Assembly: GCA_019136395.1 (NCBI GenBank)
Contig: JAGVUH010000285.1
Coordinates: forward strand, 1-5,776
DNA: 5,776 nt
DNA from: Gammaproteobacteria bacterium
GTDB lineage: Bacteria; Pseudomonadota; Gammaproteobacteria; Chromatiales; Chromatiaceae
Direction of reading: 5' to 3'
In this document: in pieces, positions 1-5,563 of the stretch
Numbering within the stretch: position 1 is the stretch's first letter
How the letters are laid out: each line of letters begins with the position of its first letter
Position numbers and translations under genes: made by a program
The notes under the pieces: generated by a model
Seen by the model: the letters and a program-made list of their open reading frames with translations, nothing else
Database searches by the model: none
Told to the model about the DNA's origin: nothing

Positions 1-1382
1 ATCCCTTTGTGCCGGCGCAGTTCAAAGTAGGTCCGCCCGTAGCGCTCCCGCTCCGGGGCGGTGACGGGGTCGAGGATGCGGATGCCATTGAGCTTGAGGC
101 CCAGTTCCCGCACCCGGCGGCCGATCTTGTCCGGGTCGCCGAGCAGGGTGAGATCGACCACGTCGCGCAGGACCAGGATCTCGGCGGCGCGCAGGATGCG
201 CTCCTCCTCCCCTTCCGGCAGGACGATGTGGCGGCGCTGGGTCTTGGCGCGACGGAAGAGCTCATACTCGAACATCAGCGGGGTGCGCCGCTCCAGGTGC
301 CGCTCCGGGGGCCGCTGGGGCATCTCGTTCATGACATTGGTCTCGAAGAGGCCGATGGCGGCGGCAATCTTGCGATGGTCCGTGGGCAGGATACTGGCGT
401 GGACCTTGGTCAGGTCCATCACCGTGCGGTAGGTGTCGGTGTCCACGCTAAGAATGGGCACCTTGGCGCGGCGCAGGCCCCCCATGAGCTTGCGCAGATT
501 CTCCCCCATGTCCAGGCCGCCGGTGAGGAGCAGACCGGCCACCCGGGGGAAGGTGGTGGAGGCGTCCGCCACCAGGCTGGCGAGGATGATGTCGGAACGG
601 TCCCCCGGGGTGATGATGAGCGAGCCATCCTCCAGGTGGTTGAGAAAGTCGGGGACCTGCATGGCGGCGATCTTATAGTGCGACACCACCTGATTAAGGG
701 CATCCGCGTCGCCATAGAGGGGCTGCGCCCCCAGGGTGTGGGCGATCTCGCCGATGGTGGGCTGGCCCAGCAAGGGATGTTCGGGGAGGACGTAGACCGA
801 GGAATCGGGCAAGGCGGCGCGCACCCGCGCACGCAAAGAAATCGCCTGTTCCGCCGCCACCCCATTGATCACCGTCGCCCAGACCTCGCTGCCGCGGTCC
901 TGCAGGGACTCCTGGGCGAGACGCACGGCATCGAGGATCTCCTCGGGATCCTGCTTGAAGCCCTTCACCACGACGATCAGCAGACAGCCCAGGTTGTTGG
1001 CCAGATCGGCGTTGAAGTCGAACTCCAGGGAGGGGACCAGGCCGTCATAGTCCGTGCCGGCGCACACCACCAGGTCGCACTTTTCCTCCAGGGCCTTGAA
1101 CTTGGCAAGGATCCGTTTGATCAGTTCCTCGTACTGGCCACTGCCGAGCAGGTGCTTGGCCTCATCGGCGGTGCAGCCATAGAGCATCTCGGGGGCGAAG
1201 GGCAGGTTGTAGCGCTGGCGCATGAGGGCGATCTGCGCATCGTCCTGGGACGAACTCTGGACGATGGTGCGGAAGAAACCGATCTTGCGGTTGATGGCGG
1301 AGAGCATTTCCATCAGGCCCAAGGCCACGACGGACTTACCCGTGCCGACACCGGCACCGGCGACATAAAGACTGATCTGCAT
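1..1382 (-). CDS. pta: Phosphate acetyltransferase, N-terminal 460 residues (truncated by window edge)
   Basis: Pta interconverts acetyl-CoA plus phosphate and acetyl-phosphate plus CoA in the cytoplasm, usually paired with acetate kinase. The translation starts MQISLYVAGAGVGTGKS, with a Walker A P-loop at residues 9-17 inside a BioD-like N-terminal domain (about 1-200). A DRTGG-type middle domain follows (about 215-350; GDRSDIILA at 260-268). The catalytic PTA_PTB domain begins near residue 368 (RRHIVLPEGEEERILRAAEIL, 383-403) and runs off the left edge. Compared with about 714 residues in E. coli Pta, roughly the last 250 are missing from view, including most of the active site. The ATG at 1380-1382 is chosen because AAGGAA lies 6 nt upstream and the P-loop sits where expected. 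The frame has no stop, and codons are strongly GC-ending. The gene stands alone here with 369 bp of non-coding DNA upstream. Family identity is firm; whether the unseen C-terminus is intact is unknown. Confidence 0.95.
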   Translation of the reverse strand, partial: MQISLYVAGAGVGTGKSVVALGLMEMLSAINRKIGFFRTIVQSSSQDDAQIALMRQRYNLPFAPEMLYGCTADEAKHLLGSGQYEELIKRILAKFKALEEKCDLVVCAGTDYDGLVPSLEFDFNADLANNLGCLLIVVVKGFKQDPEEILDAVRLAQESLQDRGSEVWATVINGVAAEQAISLRARVRAALPDSSVYVLPEHPLLGQPTIGEIAHTLGAQPLYGDADALNQVVSHYKIAAMQVPDFLNHLEDGSLIITPGDRSDIILASLVADASTTFPRVAGLLLTGGLDMGENLRKLMGGLRRAKVPILSVDTDTYRTVMDLTKVHASILPTDHRKIAAAIGLFETNVMNEMPQRPPERHLERRTPLMFEYELFRRAKTQRRHIVLPEGEEERILRAAEILVLRDVVDLTLLGDPDKIGRRVRELGLKLNGIRILDPVTAPERERYGRTYFELRRHKG

Positions 1383-1388
1383 CGAAAA

Positions 1389-1394
1389 TTCCTT
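1389..1394 (-). promoter_or_regulatory. Ribosome binding site of pta
   Basis: The minus strand reads AAGGAA here, 6 nt before the ATG at 1382. It is the best Shine-Dalgarno match nearby and supports this start for pta. Confidence 0.7.
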
Positions 1395-1437
1395 GGAGTA
1401 CCACTTTCGGCCCGCGGGGGACCGGCACGGGAAGGGC

Positions 1438-1452
1438 ACACCGGACCGGTGT
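1438..1452. promoter_or_regulatory. Perfect 15-bp dyad upstream of pta, candidate operator
   Basis: ACACCGG-A-CCGGTGT is a perfect 7+1+7 inverted repeat, 56-70 nt upstream of the pta start codon. Its odd-length symmetric form and position between the likely promoter zone and the gene fit a dimeric repressor or activator site. As RNA it could fold only with a very tight loop, so DNA binding is the likelier role. I do not recognise the cognate regulator, so the role is inference. Confidence 0.4.
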
Positions 1453-1484
1453 CACGGCGATGTCATAACGCAAGGATGCCGTGA
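1452..1484. repeat. 7-bp inverted repeat, 19-nt spacer, upstream of pta
   Basis: TCACGGC (1452-1458) and GCCGTGA (1478-1484) are perfect inverted arms next to the 15-bp dyad, sharing base 1452 with it. The spacer is the most AT-rich part of this area and could hold part of the pta promoter. The arms could be a second operator or the base of a leader hairpin. Chance occurrence is possible for arms this short. Confidence 0.3.
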
Positions 1485-1627
1485 AAACATGACGCTTTGC
1501 TGACGTCGCCAGCGTCTGCTAACTCCAGGCCTCATTGGTGGCGGTTGTGACGCACTCAGGATTCAACAAGGCGACATCCGCCGGGCGGGGTCACGGTGAT
1601 AGTACTCCACCATAGCCTGAAATGCTG

Positions 1628-1652
1628 CGGCGCACAAATCCGTTTTGCGCCG
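1628..1652. terminator. Hairpin, possible terminator of the tandem-thioredoxin gene
   Basis: CGGCGCA (1628-1634) pairs with TGCGCCG (1646-1652). Inside them AAA (1636-1638) pairs with TTT (1643-1645) around a TCCG loop, with C1635 bulged, giving about 10 bp. It lies 100 nt beyond the stop of the minus-strand gene at 1752. No T-run follows on the minus strand, so it is not a textbook intrinsic terminator; a Rho-dependent end with a protective hairpin is possible. Confidence 0.3.
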
Positions 1653-1688
1653 GCTGCCCCTCCCCCGCAGCCAAATGGCCTGACACCG

Positions 1689-1704
1689 CCGCCCGGCTGG
1701 GCGG
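1689..1704. terminator. GC hairpin downstream of the tandem-thioredoxin gene
   Basis: CCGCCC (1689-1694) and GGGCGG (1699-1704) form a perfect 6-bp stem with a GGCT loop, 48 nt past the stop codon at 1752. The stem is strong but lacks a following T-tract on either strand. It may stabilise the 3' end or assist termination; the role is inferred from position only. Confidence 0.3.
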
Positions 1705-1751
1705 ACCTCATGACCCCGGGACTCTGGACTTGGGTGCGCTATAGTGGGAGG

Positions 1752-2933
1752 TTAATCAGACTGAGTTACACGCCACCGTGGATAGCTCAGATCCCGGTAA
1801 GCACGACTGGAGACGTAGCGCAGGACCTGATCAAGGCGGTAAAAGCGGACCAGGGAGTCCAGTCGCAACACCTCACGCCCCTGCTCGTCGAAGAAGATCA
1901 GGGTGGGGACATGGAACAGGCCCAGTTCCGCCGCCCAGTCCCGCGCCCGCATCCGCCGGCCATTCGGGGTCACCACGGGAACCTCACTCTGGAGGTCGAG
2001 TTGGACGGCGTCCAGTTCCTGCACGAGGGTGCGGATGGATGGGGCCTGGAGTAACTGGCCATGGAGCACGTCGCAGGCATGACAATCACCCTGTTCGAAG
2101 AACACCACCAGGGGTCGCTCCCCGGGACGCCGGGAACGGTCCAGGTTGTAGGGCGGCGCGATGAAGAAGTCCTCCTCATTCAGGTCTTCGGCATCGAAGA
2201 CCCGCCGGTTGTCGCCCCGCGCCAGGAAGTCGCGAAAGCTTTCCTCGTCGTAGTGGCCATCGGCCACATATTCCAGAGCGGCGCGAAACTGATAGGGTGG
2301 GTAGTAGCCGCGCAGCCGGAGGGCCTCCTGGCCCAGCCGGTCGTAGAAGATGATCGAGGGCGTGAAGTTGGTCTCCATCGCCAGGGCGAATTCCTGCTCG
2401 GTCATGCGAGACCCGTCCAGAAGCTGGACCTCCCGTGGTCCGCGGGTATCAAGGGCGATGACCTCGAAGTTCTGGCGGGTATAGCTGGCGATATCCTCTA
2501 GGCCAAAGTTGACCTGCAACAGGCGGTGGCAATAGGCGCAATGCTCCTGGCCAAAATAGACCATGATCCCCTGCTTGCCGGCCTTGACCGCCTCCTTGAG
2601 GTCCTCGCGCAGGTCGAGGAAGCTCTGCTTGAACCAGTCCGGCAGGTCGGTCGCCGTCTGACGAGGGGTATCATCGAAGGTGTAATCGTCGGCTGGCGAC
2701 AGGGTCGGACTGTCTGGAGGGGGTGGTGGGTCTGAACTGGCCAAACTGGGTGGACTGGCTAGGCTAGCTGGGCTAGCGGGACTGGCCGTGCTGGCAGGAA
2801 CGGCTGAACTGGCCGGAATATCTGGAGTAAGTGGATTGGCTGGACTGGCCGAGCTGGCCGCGAGAGCGCCAGACGTCGCCATCAGGATGCAGGTCAGGAA
2901 CAGCGTGGGAAGGTGGATGAGGGCAGCGTTCAT
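1752..2933 (-). CDS. Exported tandem thioredoxin-like protein (two Trx folds)
   Basis: Probable periplasmic thiol-disulfide protein of 393 residues. Residues 1-25 (MNAALIHLPTLFLTCILMAT... ending SGALA) form a signal peptide with an ALA cleavage site. Residues 26-82 are a low-complexity Ala/Ser/Pro linker with a five-proline run at 69-73. The first thioredoxin-like domain (about 95-225) has CAYC at 132-135 and a cis-proline candidate TPS at 191-193. The second (about 270-378) has CHAC at 284-287 and VPT at 342-344. The first domain resembles SoxW/Thioredoxin_2-type proteins (YFGQEHCAYCHRLL), suggesting a role in cysteine reduction or in sulfur-compound metabolism; this is inference. The frame is open upstream to a TTG at 3032, but that extension lacks export character, so the ATG at 2931-2933 before the signal peptide is preferred although no strong Shine-Dalgarno site precedes it. 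It is divergent from the yrfG-like gene. The substrate and redox direction cannot be told from sequence. Confidence 0.87.
   Translation of the reverse strand: MNAALIHLPTLFLTCILMATSGALAASSASPANPLTPDIPASSAVPASTASPASPASLASPPSLASSDPPPPPDSPTLSPADDYTFDDTPRQTATDLPDWFKQSFLDLREDLKEAVKAGKQGIMVYFGQEHCAYCHRLLQVNFGLEDIASYTRQNFEVIALDTRGPREVQLLDGSRMTEQEFALAMETNFTPSIIFYDRLGQEALRLRGYYPPYQFRAALEYVADGHYDEESFRDFLARGDNRRVFDAEDLNEEDFFIAPPYNLDRSRRPGERPLVVFFEQGDCHACDVLHGQLLQAPSIRTLVQELDAVQLDLQSEVPVVTPNGRRMRARDWAAELGLFHVPTLIFFDEQGREVLRLDSLVRFYRLDQVLRYVSSRAYRDLSYPRWRVTQSD
2733..2855 (-). repeat. Degenerate 9-bp tandem repeat encoding an Ala-Ser-Pro linker
   Basis: On the plus strand this stretch repeats variants of TGGACTGGC/TGGGCTAGC with a 9-bp period, in frame with the minus-strand gene. 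Each unit encodes Ala-Ser-Pro or a near variant (residues 27-67, clearest over 44-67). Because the period is a multiple of three, unit gain or loss would change linker length without breaking the frame. It probably acts as a flexible spacer between signal peptide and thioredoxin domains. Confidence 0.7.
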
Positions 2934-3102
2934 GGGCCTGGCCAGGGAAGTTACGCAAAAGGATGGGGCGCGAATACAACAGCAAGACGGGGCGGGCAAG
3001 ACATGATCTTCATGGCCAGGGCCGGGTTGCAAATGAAAAATACCCGGTCGAGGCGTTATGCTGTCTTCCCGTCACGGCAGTTCAGGAGGCGACAAGCCAA
3101 CG
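2934..3102. other. Divergent intergenic region, tandem-thioredoxin / yrfG-like
   Basis: Both flanking genes are transcribed outward from this 169-bp gap, so it must hold two promoters or one bidirectional control region. A weak minus-strand candidate is TTGCCC (about 2997-3002) with TATTCG 17 nt downstream. On the plus strand TTGCAA (3027-3032) and TATGCT (3057-3062) are present but 24 nt apart, which is too wide. No clear operator is seen. Confidence 0.4.
3084..3089 (+). promoter_or_regulatory. Ribosome binding site of the yrfG-like gene
   Basis: A full AGGAGG lies 13 nt before the ATG at 3103. The spacing is longer than usual, but the in-frame ATG at 3058 lies upstream of this site and cannot use it. 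It therefore decides the start at 3103. Confidence 0.65.
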
Positions 3103-3810
3103 ATGATCGACTGGAGCCAAATCGACAAGGTCTTCCTCGATATGGATGGGACCTTGCTGGATCTGCATTTCGATAACCGCTTCTGGCGGGAACACGTCCC
3201 CGCGCGGTTCGCGGCCGCCCGGGGCCTGGACCTGGCGCAGGCCCGGGAGGAACTCCTGGCCCGATACCGGGATCGGGAGGGGACCCTGGAGTGGTACTGC
3301 GTTGACCATTGGAGCCGGGAACTGGGCCTGGACATCGCCCTGCTCAAGGAGGAGATCGACCACCTGATCGCGGTCCACCCCCGGGTCCTGGAATTTCTTG
3401 AGGCCCTGGCGGAACGCCCCTGGCGCCGGGTGCTGGTGACCAATGCCCATCAGAAGGCCATTGCCCTCAAGATGCGCAAGACACCCCTGGTGGGCCACCT
3501 GGAGCGAATCATCAGCGCCCATGATCTGGGGCTGCCGAAGGAGACCCCGGGCTTCTGGCACCGGGTCCAGGCCACCGAGCCCTTCGACCCGGAGCGCACC
3601 CTCTTTATCGACGACAGCCTCAATGTCCTGGATGCCGCCCGGGACTATGGCTTTCGCCACCTGGTGCAGGTACTGGCGCCGGATTCCAAGGCCCCACCCC
3701 GGGGCGCGGAATGCTATATGGCCATCCACGGCTTCGGCGAGCTCCTGCCCGGGCTACGGGCGGCCCTCAGGGCTCAGGACTCCGGGGGCGGCGGGGCCCG
3801 CTCCTCCTGA
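3103..3810 (+). CDS. yrfG: HAD-family hydrolase, GMP/IMP nucleotidase (YrfG-like)
   Basis: Cytoplasmic HAD phosphatase of 235 residues, related to E. coli YrfG (about 222 residues), which dephosphorylates GMP and IMP. HAD motif I is DMDGTLLD at 13-20, with nucleophile Asp13 and acid/base Asp15. Motif II is VTNAH at 112-116 (Thr113). Motif III is a Lys in GLPKE (Lys146). Motif IV is FIDDS at 168-172 (Asp170, Asp171). The cap signatures DNRFW (24-28) and EWYCVDHWS (63-71) match the YrfG subgroup closely, which favours this function over generic phosphoglycolate phosphatase. The start at 3103 gives MIDWSQIDKVFLD, in line with the family; an in-frame ATG at 3058 would add 15 residues upstream of the ribosome site. 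The last 17 residues ([17 protein letters not shown]) extend beyond the usual end, and their DNA overlaps the proposed 3' end of the convergent helicase. All catalytic residues are present. Confidence 0.92.
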   Translation: MIDWSQIDKVFLDMDGTLLDLHFDNRFWREHVPARFAAARGLDLAQAREELLARYRDREGTLEWYCVDHWSRELGLDIALLKEEIDHLIAVHPRVLEFLEALAERPWRRVLVTNAHQKAIALKMRKTPLVGHLERIISAHDLGLPKETPGFWHRVQATEPFDPERTLFIDDSLNVLDAARDYGFRHLVQVLAPDSKAPPRGAECYMAIHGFGELLPGLRAALRAQDSGGGGARSS

Positions 3811-4196
3811 CTTCCACCCCCGGCCTCCGGGGCCAGGCCGGCCGGCCGGCGCGAACGCCGCCGCCGGCGGCGCTTGGGCGCCCCCTCCCCCATCATCGCC
3901 CCCTCCCCCATCATCGCTTCATCCACATGAGGTCCGGGTCCGGACCCCGCTTCCGACGGGTGCTGTGACTCAGAGTGATGTTGGGCCTGGATCTGGGTCT
4001 GGGTGTGTGCCTCGGACTTGGGTTGGGGATTGGGCTTGGGTCGGGCCCTGCGCCGGGATGGCCGTGACGGTGACGTCGCCTCCGCCTGGCCAGCAGCGTG
4101 AGGAGTGGCAGCCGCGGAACCACCTGGTTCTTCAACCTGGAAGGTGCGACCACTATCCTCGACTTGAGGGTCATCGACCCGTGGGCGGCCGACGCC
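3774..4196 (-). CDS. Proposed true C-terminal tail of the RhlB-like helicase (third frame)
   Basis: A 140-codon open frame lies between a TGA at 4197-4199 and a TGA at 3774-3776, with no usual start codon near its beginning, as expected for the downstream part of a frameshifted gene. It reads [20 protein letters not shown]..., then a Gln/His-rich stretch, MMGEGA twice, then [15 protein letters not shown] and an acidic/proline end. Hydrophilic tails with a long arginine run are common in RhlB-type helicases, where they aid RNA or RNase E contact. It has one AGG codon over the stretch where the competing frame has several AGA/AGG codons. The 18-bp repeat is in frame as six residues. The end overlaps the convergent nucleotidase gene by 37 bp. 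Assignment is inference from composition and repeat phase. Confidence 0.55.
   Translation of the reverse strand, partial: GVGRPRVDDPQVEDSGRTFQVEEPGGSAAATPHAAGQAEATSPSRPSRRRARPKPNPQPKSEAHTQTQIQAQHHSESQHPSEAGSGPGPHVDEAMMGEGAMMGEGAPKRRRRRRSRRPAGLAPEAGGGSQEERAPPPPES
3818..3832. terminator. Hairpin just after the yrfG-like stop codon
   Basis: CCCCGG (3818-3823) and CCGGGG (3827-3832) form a perfect 6-bp stem with a 3-nt loop, 8 nt after the TGA at 3808-3810. No T-run follows. It could assist termination of the nucleotidase transcript, but it also lies inside the proposed helicase tail, so the high GC may simply reflect coding sequence. Confidence 0.25.
3881..3917 (-). repeat. 18-bp perfect direct repeat, two copies
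   Basis: CCCCCTCCCCCATCATCG occurs at 3881-3898 and again at 3899-3916, followed by one more matching base. On the minus strand it codes MMGEGA twice in the proposed third-frame helicase tail. The competing frame instead ends in the middle of it (TGA at 3911-3913). A multiple-of-three unit suggests slippage in a coding tail. Confidence 0.85.
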
Positions 4197-4693
4197 TCAG
4201 CACCCGCCATCGCGGAGCCGCGTCGCCGCTCGCCGCCACCCCGGCCACCTGATTCTGAGCCCTCGCGCCTGCCACCACGGCTACCTGATTCTGAGCCCTC
4301 GCGCCGACCTCCCCGGCCACGACGCGGTCCTTCGCCCTCGTGCCAGTCGCCATGGCGGGGCACACGCACCCGGCTATGGGGACTGACATGCACCAGCATC
4401 TCGGCGGTGACGGGCTCCACGGGTATCTTGGCGCCGATGAAGCGCTCGATATCCGGCAGGCAGAAGGCGTAGGTCTCGCAGACGAAGCTGATGGCCTCGC
4501 CCGTCGCCCCGGCACGGGCGGTGCGGCCGATGCGGTGGACGTAGTCCTCCGCGTCCTCGGGCAGGTCGTAGTTGATGACATGGGTGACGCCGGGGATGTG
4601 CAACCCACGCGCCGCCACGTCCGTGGCCACCAGGATCGGCAACTCACCGTGCTGGAAGGCCTTGAGCAGGCTCAGGCGCTTTTTCTGCGGCAC
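3911..4693 (-). CDS. rhlB: RhlB-like helicase, C-terminal RecA domain fragment
   Basis: Second-frame piece of the helicase. From the GTG at 4693 it reads [14 protein letters not shown], with motif V ATDVAARG at 23-30 and motif [12 protein letters not shown] at 53-62, then a domain end resembling RhlB ([20 protein letters not shown]). Homology continues upstream of this GTG as [20 protein letters not shown], open to about 4765, so the GTG is probably an internal codon and not a real start. An Arg/Gly/Ser-rich tail follows at about 124-158. From about residue 165 the frame loses plausibility: it accumulates AGA/AGG and ATA codons and odd Pro/Arg content up to the TGA at 3911. The true tail is more likely in the neighbouring frame. 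No independent translation signal is evident, so it is probably not expressed as a separate protein. Confidence 0.6.
   Translation of the reverse strand: MPQKKRLSLLKAFQHGELPILVATDVAARGLHIPGVTHVINYDLPEDAEDYVHRIGRTARAGATGEAISFVCETYAFCLPDIERFIGAKIPVEPVTAEMLVHVSPHSRVRVPRHGDWHEGEGPRRGRGGRREGSESGSRGGRREGSESGGRGGGERRRGSAMAGAEASAAHGSMTLKSRIVVAPSRLKNQVVPRLPLLTLLARRRRRHRHGHPGAGPDPSPIPNPSPRHTPRPRSRPNITLSHSTRRKRGPDPDLMWMKR
4020..4045 (+). other. G-quadruplex-type motif in the helicase tail
   Basis: Five runs of three or more G (4020-4022, 4025-4028, 4032-4034, 4038-4040, 4043-4045) are separated by 2-3-nt loops on the plus strand, the template strand of the helicase. This satisfies the canonical G3-loop pattern. 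The complementary strand codes a Pro/Lys-rich run ([12 protein letters not shown]) in the third frame, so codon choice for proline may account for it. Confidence 0.5.
4235..4305 (-). repeat. 36-bp tandem repeat encoding an [12 protein letters not shown] unit
   Basis: Positions 4235-4269 and 4271-4305 match with two mismatches at a 36-bp offset, including a perfect 23-nt core (4247-4269 and 4283-4305). On the minus strand it codes [10 protein letters not shown] with a Ser/Gly change, twice, in the Arg/Gly-rich part of the helicase tail. Such RG/RS repeats commonly bind RNA. The 12-codon period keeps frame. Confidence 0.8.
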
Positions 4694-5514
4694 GTCGCCG
4701 GAGAGGATGGCGGCGCGCAGGCCATTGCCCTCCAGGAAACCCCAGATGCCCTCGGTGGCGGCAGCAGGCCGATGATCAGGGCCACCTTTTCGTCATTGGC
4801 AACCATGTAGCAGCGCTGCACCACCCGGTCGGCCGTCACCCGGTCCGGTTCAATCGCCACCGGGCGCGGGTCGTTCATGTGCTCGTAGGCCAGTTCCGTC
4901 ACCCGGTAGGACAGGGTGGCGGAGAAGAGCATCCCCAGGCGTCGGCTTGGGGGCGGCAGGCGGCGCAGCAGATAGCGAATGTCCTTGATGAAGCCGAGAT
5001 CGAACATGCGATCGGCCTCATCGATGACCACCACCTCGGCCTGGTGCAGGTCGAAGACCCGCTGCTTGAAATAATCGATCAGCCGGCCTGGGGTGCCGAT
5101 GAGGATATCGACCCCGGCAGCGACCTCGTCCCGTTGCTGCTGATAGCCGGTACCGCCATACACCAGGCCTAGGCGAAAGCCGCAGTGGGCAGCCAGGACC
5201 TGGGTGTCCTTGTGGATCTGCACCGCCAGTTCCCGGGTCGGGGCCACGAACAGGGCGCGCGGCTCGTTGGGTTTGCGTTCGGGGGCCGGGGGTTGGGTCA
5301 GCAGGCGCTGCAGGGTGGCGACGACGAAGGCCGCCGTCTTGCCGGTGCCGGTCTGGGCCTGGCCGGCGACATCCTCCCCCGCCAGGGCGATGGGCAGGGT
5401 CTCGGCCTGAATGGGGGTGCAGTATTCGAAGCCGGCGTCAGCGAGGCCTTGCAGGATACGTGGATCGAGGTCGAAGTGGGTAAAACGGGTGGCGGTCAGA
5501 TGTGTCTGGGTCAT
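4672..5514 (-). CDS. rhlB: RhlB-like helicase, N-terminal RecA domain fragment
   Basis: This 280-codon frame starts [18 protein letters not shown], close to E. coli RhlB (MSKTHLTEQKFSDFAL). The full first RecA domain is visible: Q motif GFEYCTPIQ at 28-36, motif I AQTGTGKT at 53-60, Ia PTRELA at 92-97, Ib TPGR at 141-144, motif II DEAD at 165-168, motif III SAT at 198-200. The RhlB-like segment [17 protein letters not shown] follows. Family similarity stops at residue 251 (KVALIIGLL); residues 252-280 ([14 protein letters not shown]...) are out-of-frame translation of the next domain and end at a TGA at 4672. Only the ATP-binding half is encoded, so this product alone should not unwind RNA. 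The ATG at 5512-5514 has only a weak purine-rich site upstream (GAAGAG, 11 nt away) but matches the family N-terminus. Confidence 0.85.
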   Translation of the reverse strand: MTQTHLTATRFTHFDLDPRILQGLADAGFEYCTPIQAETLPIALAGEDVAGQAQTGTGKTAAFVVATLQRLLTQPPAPERKPNEPRALFVAPTRELAVQIHKDTQVLAAHCGFRLGLVYGGTGYQQQRDEVAAGVDILIGTPGRLIDYFKQRVFDLHQAEVVVIDEADRMFDLGFIKDIRYLLRRLPPPSRRLGMLFSATLSYRVTELAYEHMNDPRPVAIEPDRVTADRVVQRCYMVANDEKVALIIGLLPPPRASGVSWRAMACAPPSSPATCRRKSA

Positions 5515-5563
5515 GAATTCGGGGGCTCTTCGGCCCTGGAGGCGTGACGCGGCCGCGAAGGGC

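Larger units (their letters stand above)
1383..1751. other. Intergenic region between pta and the tandem-thioredoxin gene
   Basis: These 369 bp lie between the stop of the upstream minus-strand gene (1752) and the pta start (1382). I see no gene with a plausible start, ribosome site and coding character on either strand; the frames open across it on the plus strand are antisense extensions of the flanking genes. It should hold the end of the thioredoxin transcript and the pta promoter. No convincing -35/-10 pair stands out for pta; TTATGA-like hexamers occur within 1463-1470 (minus strand) but lack a good partner. The dyad, inverted repeat and hairpins within it are listed separately. Confidence 0.7.
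3774..5514 (-). pseudogene. rhlB: RhlB-like DEAD-box RNA helicase, frame broken twice
   Basis: Taken as one locus this is an ATP-dependent RNA helicase of the RhlB group, a degradosome-associated unwinding enzyme in E. coli (421 residues). The full span would code for about 580 residues, with an extended low-complexity C-terminus. Coding signal moves through three minus-strand frames: 5514 to about 4765, about 4765 to about 4170, and about 4196 to 3774. At the first junction about 46 nt appear to be missing relative to the spacing I recall for E. coli RhlB, including motif IV (the RAIIFANTK segment). At the second only the frame changes. Both shifts are in the direction of a net loss of 3k+1 bases. 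The protein cannot be made intact from this sequence. Explanations are recent pseudogene formation or errors in sequencing or assembly. Placement divergent from trxA is as in E. coli and supports orthology. Confidence 0.75.

Noticed and set aside
9..1484. 491-codon open frame on the plus strand
   Set aside because: It is fully antisense to pta, whose protein shows clear domains and motifs. Long antisense frames are common opposite GC-rich genes with GC-ending codons, and this translation has no recognisable family.
2061..2501. 146-codon plus-strand frame within the tandem-thioredoxin gene
   Set aside because: It is a shadow of the minus-strand gene, which has two CxxC domains and a signal peptide in the correct order.
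2934..3032. 33-residue N-terminal extension of the tandem-thioredoxin protein from a TTG at 3032
   Set aside because: It would bury the signal peptide inside the protein and begins with a rare start codon lacking a ribosome site; the ATG at 2933 gives a normal exported N-terminus.
3082..3729. 215-codon minus-strand frame opposite the nucleotidase
   Set aside because: The plus strand has all four HAD motifs and a ribosome site; the antisense product has no motif or plausible initiation region.
3836..3850. GGCCGGCCGGCCGGC run as a possible regulatory repeat
   Set aside because: It lies in the proposed helicase tail next to arginine and proline codons and is explained by GC-rich codon choice; no second site of this kind suggests a regulatory role.
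3859..3872. 14-bp palindrome CGCCGCCGGCGGCG as a bidirectional terminator
   Set aside because: It has no loop bases or T-tract on either side and coincides with the polyarginine codons of the helicase tail.
4340..4810. 156-codon plus-strand frame across the helicase middle
   Set aside because: It is antisense to helicase motifs V and VI; it looks continuous only because the shadow frame is not broken at 4754-4767.
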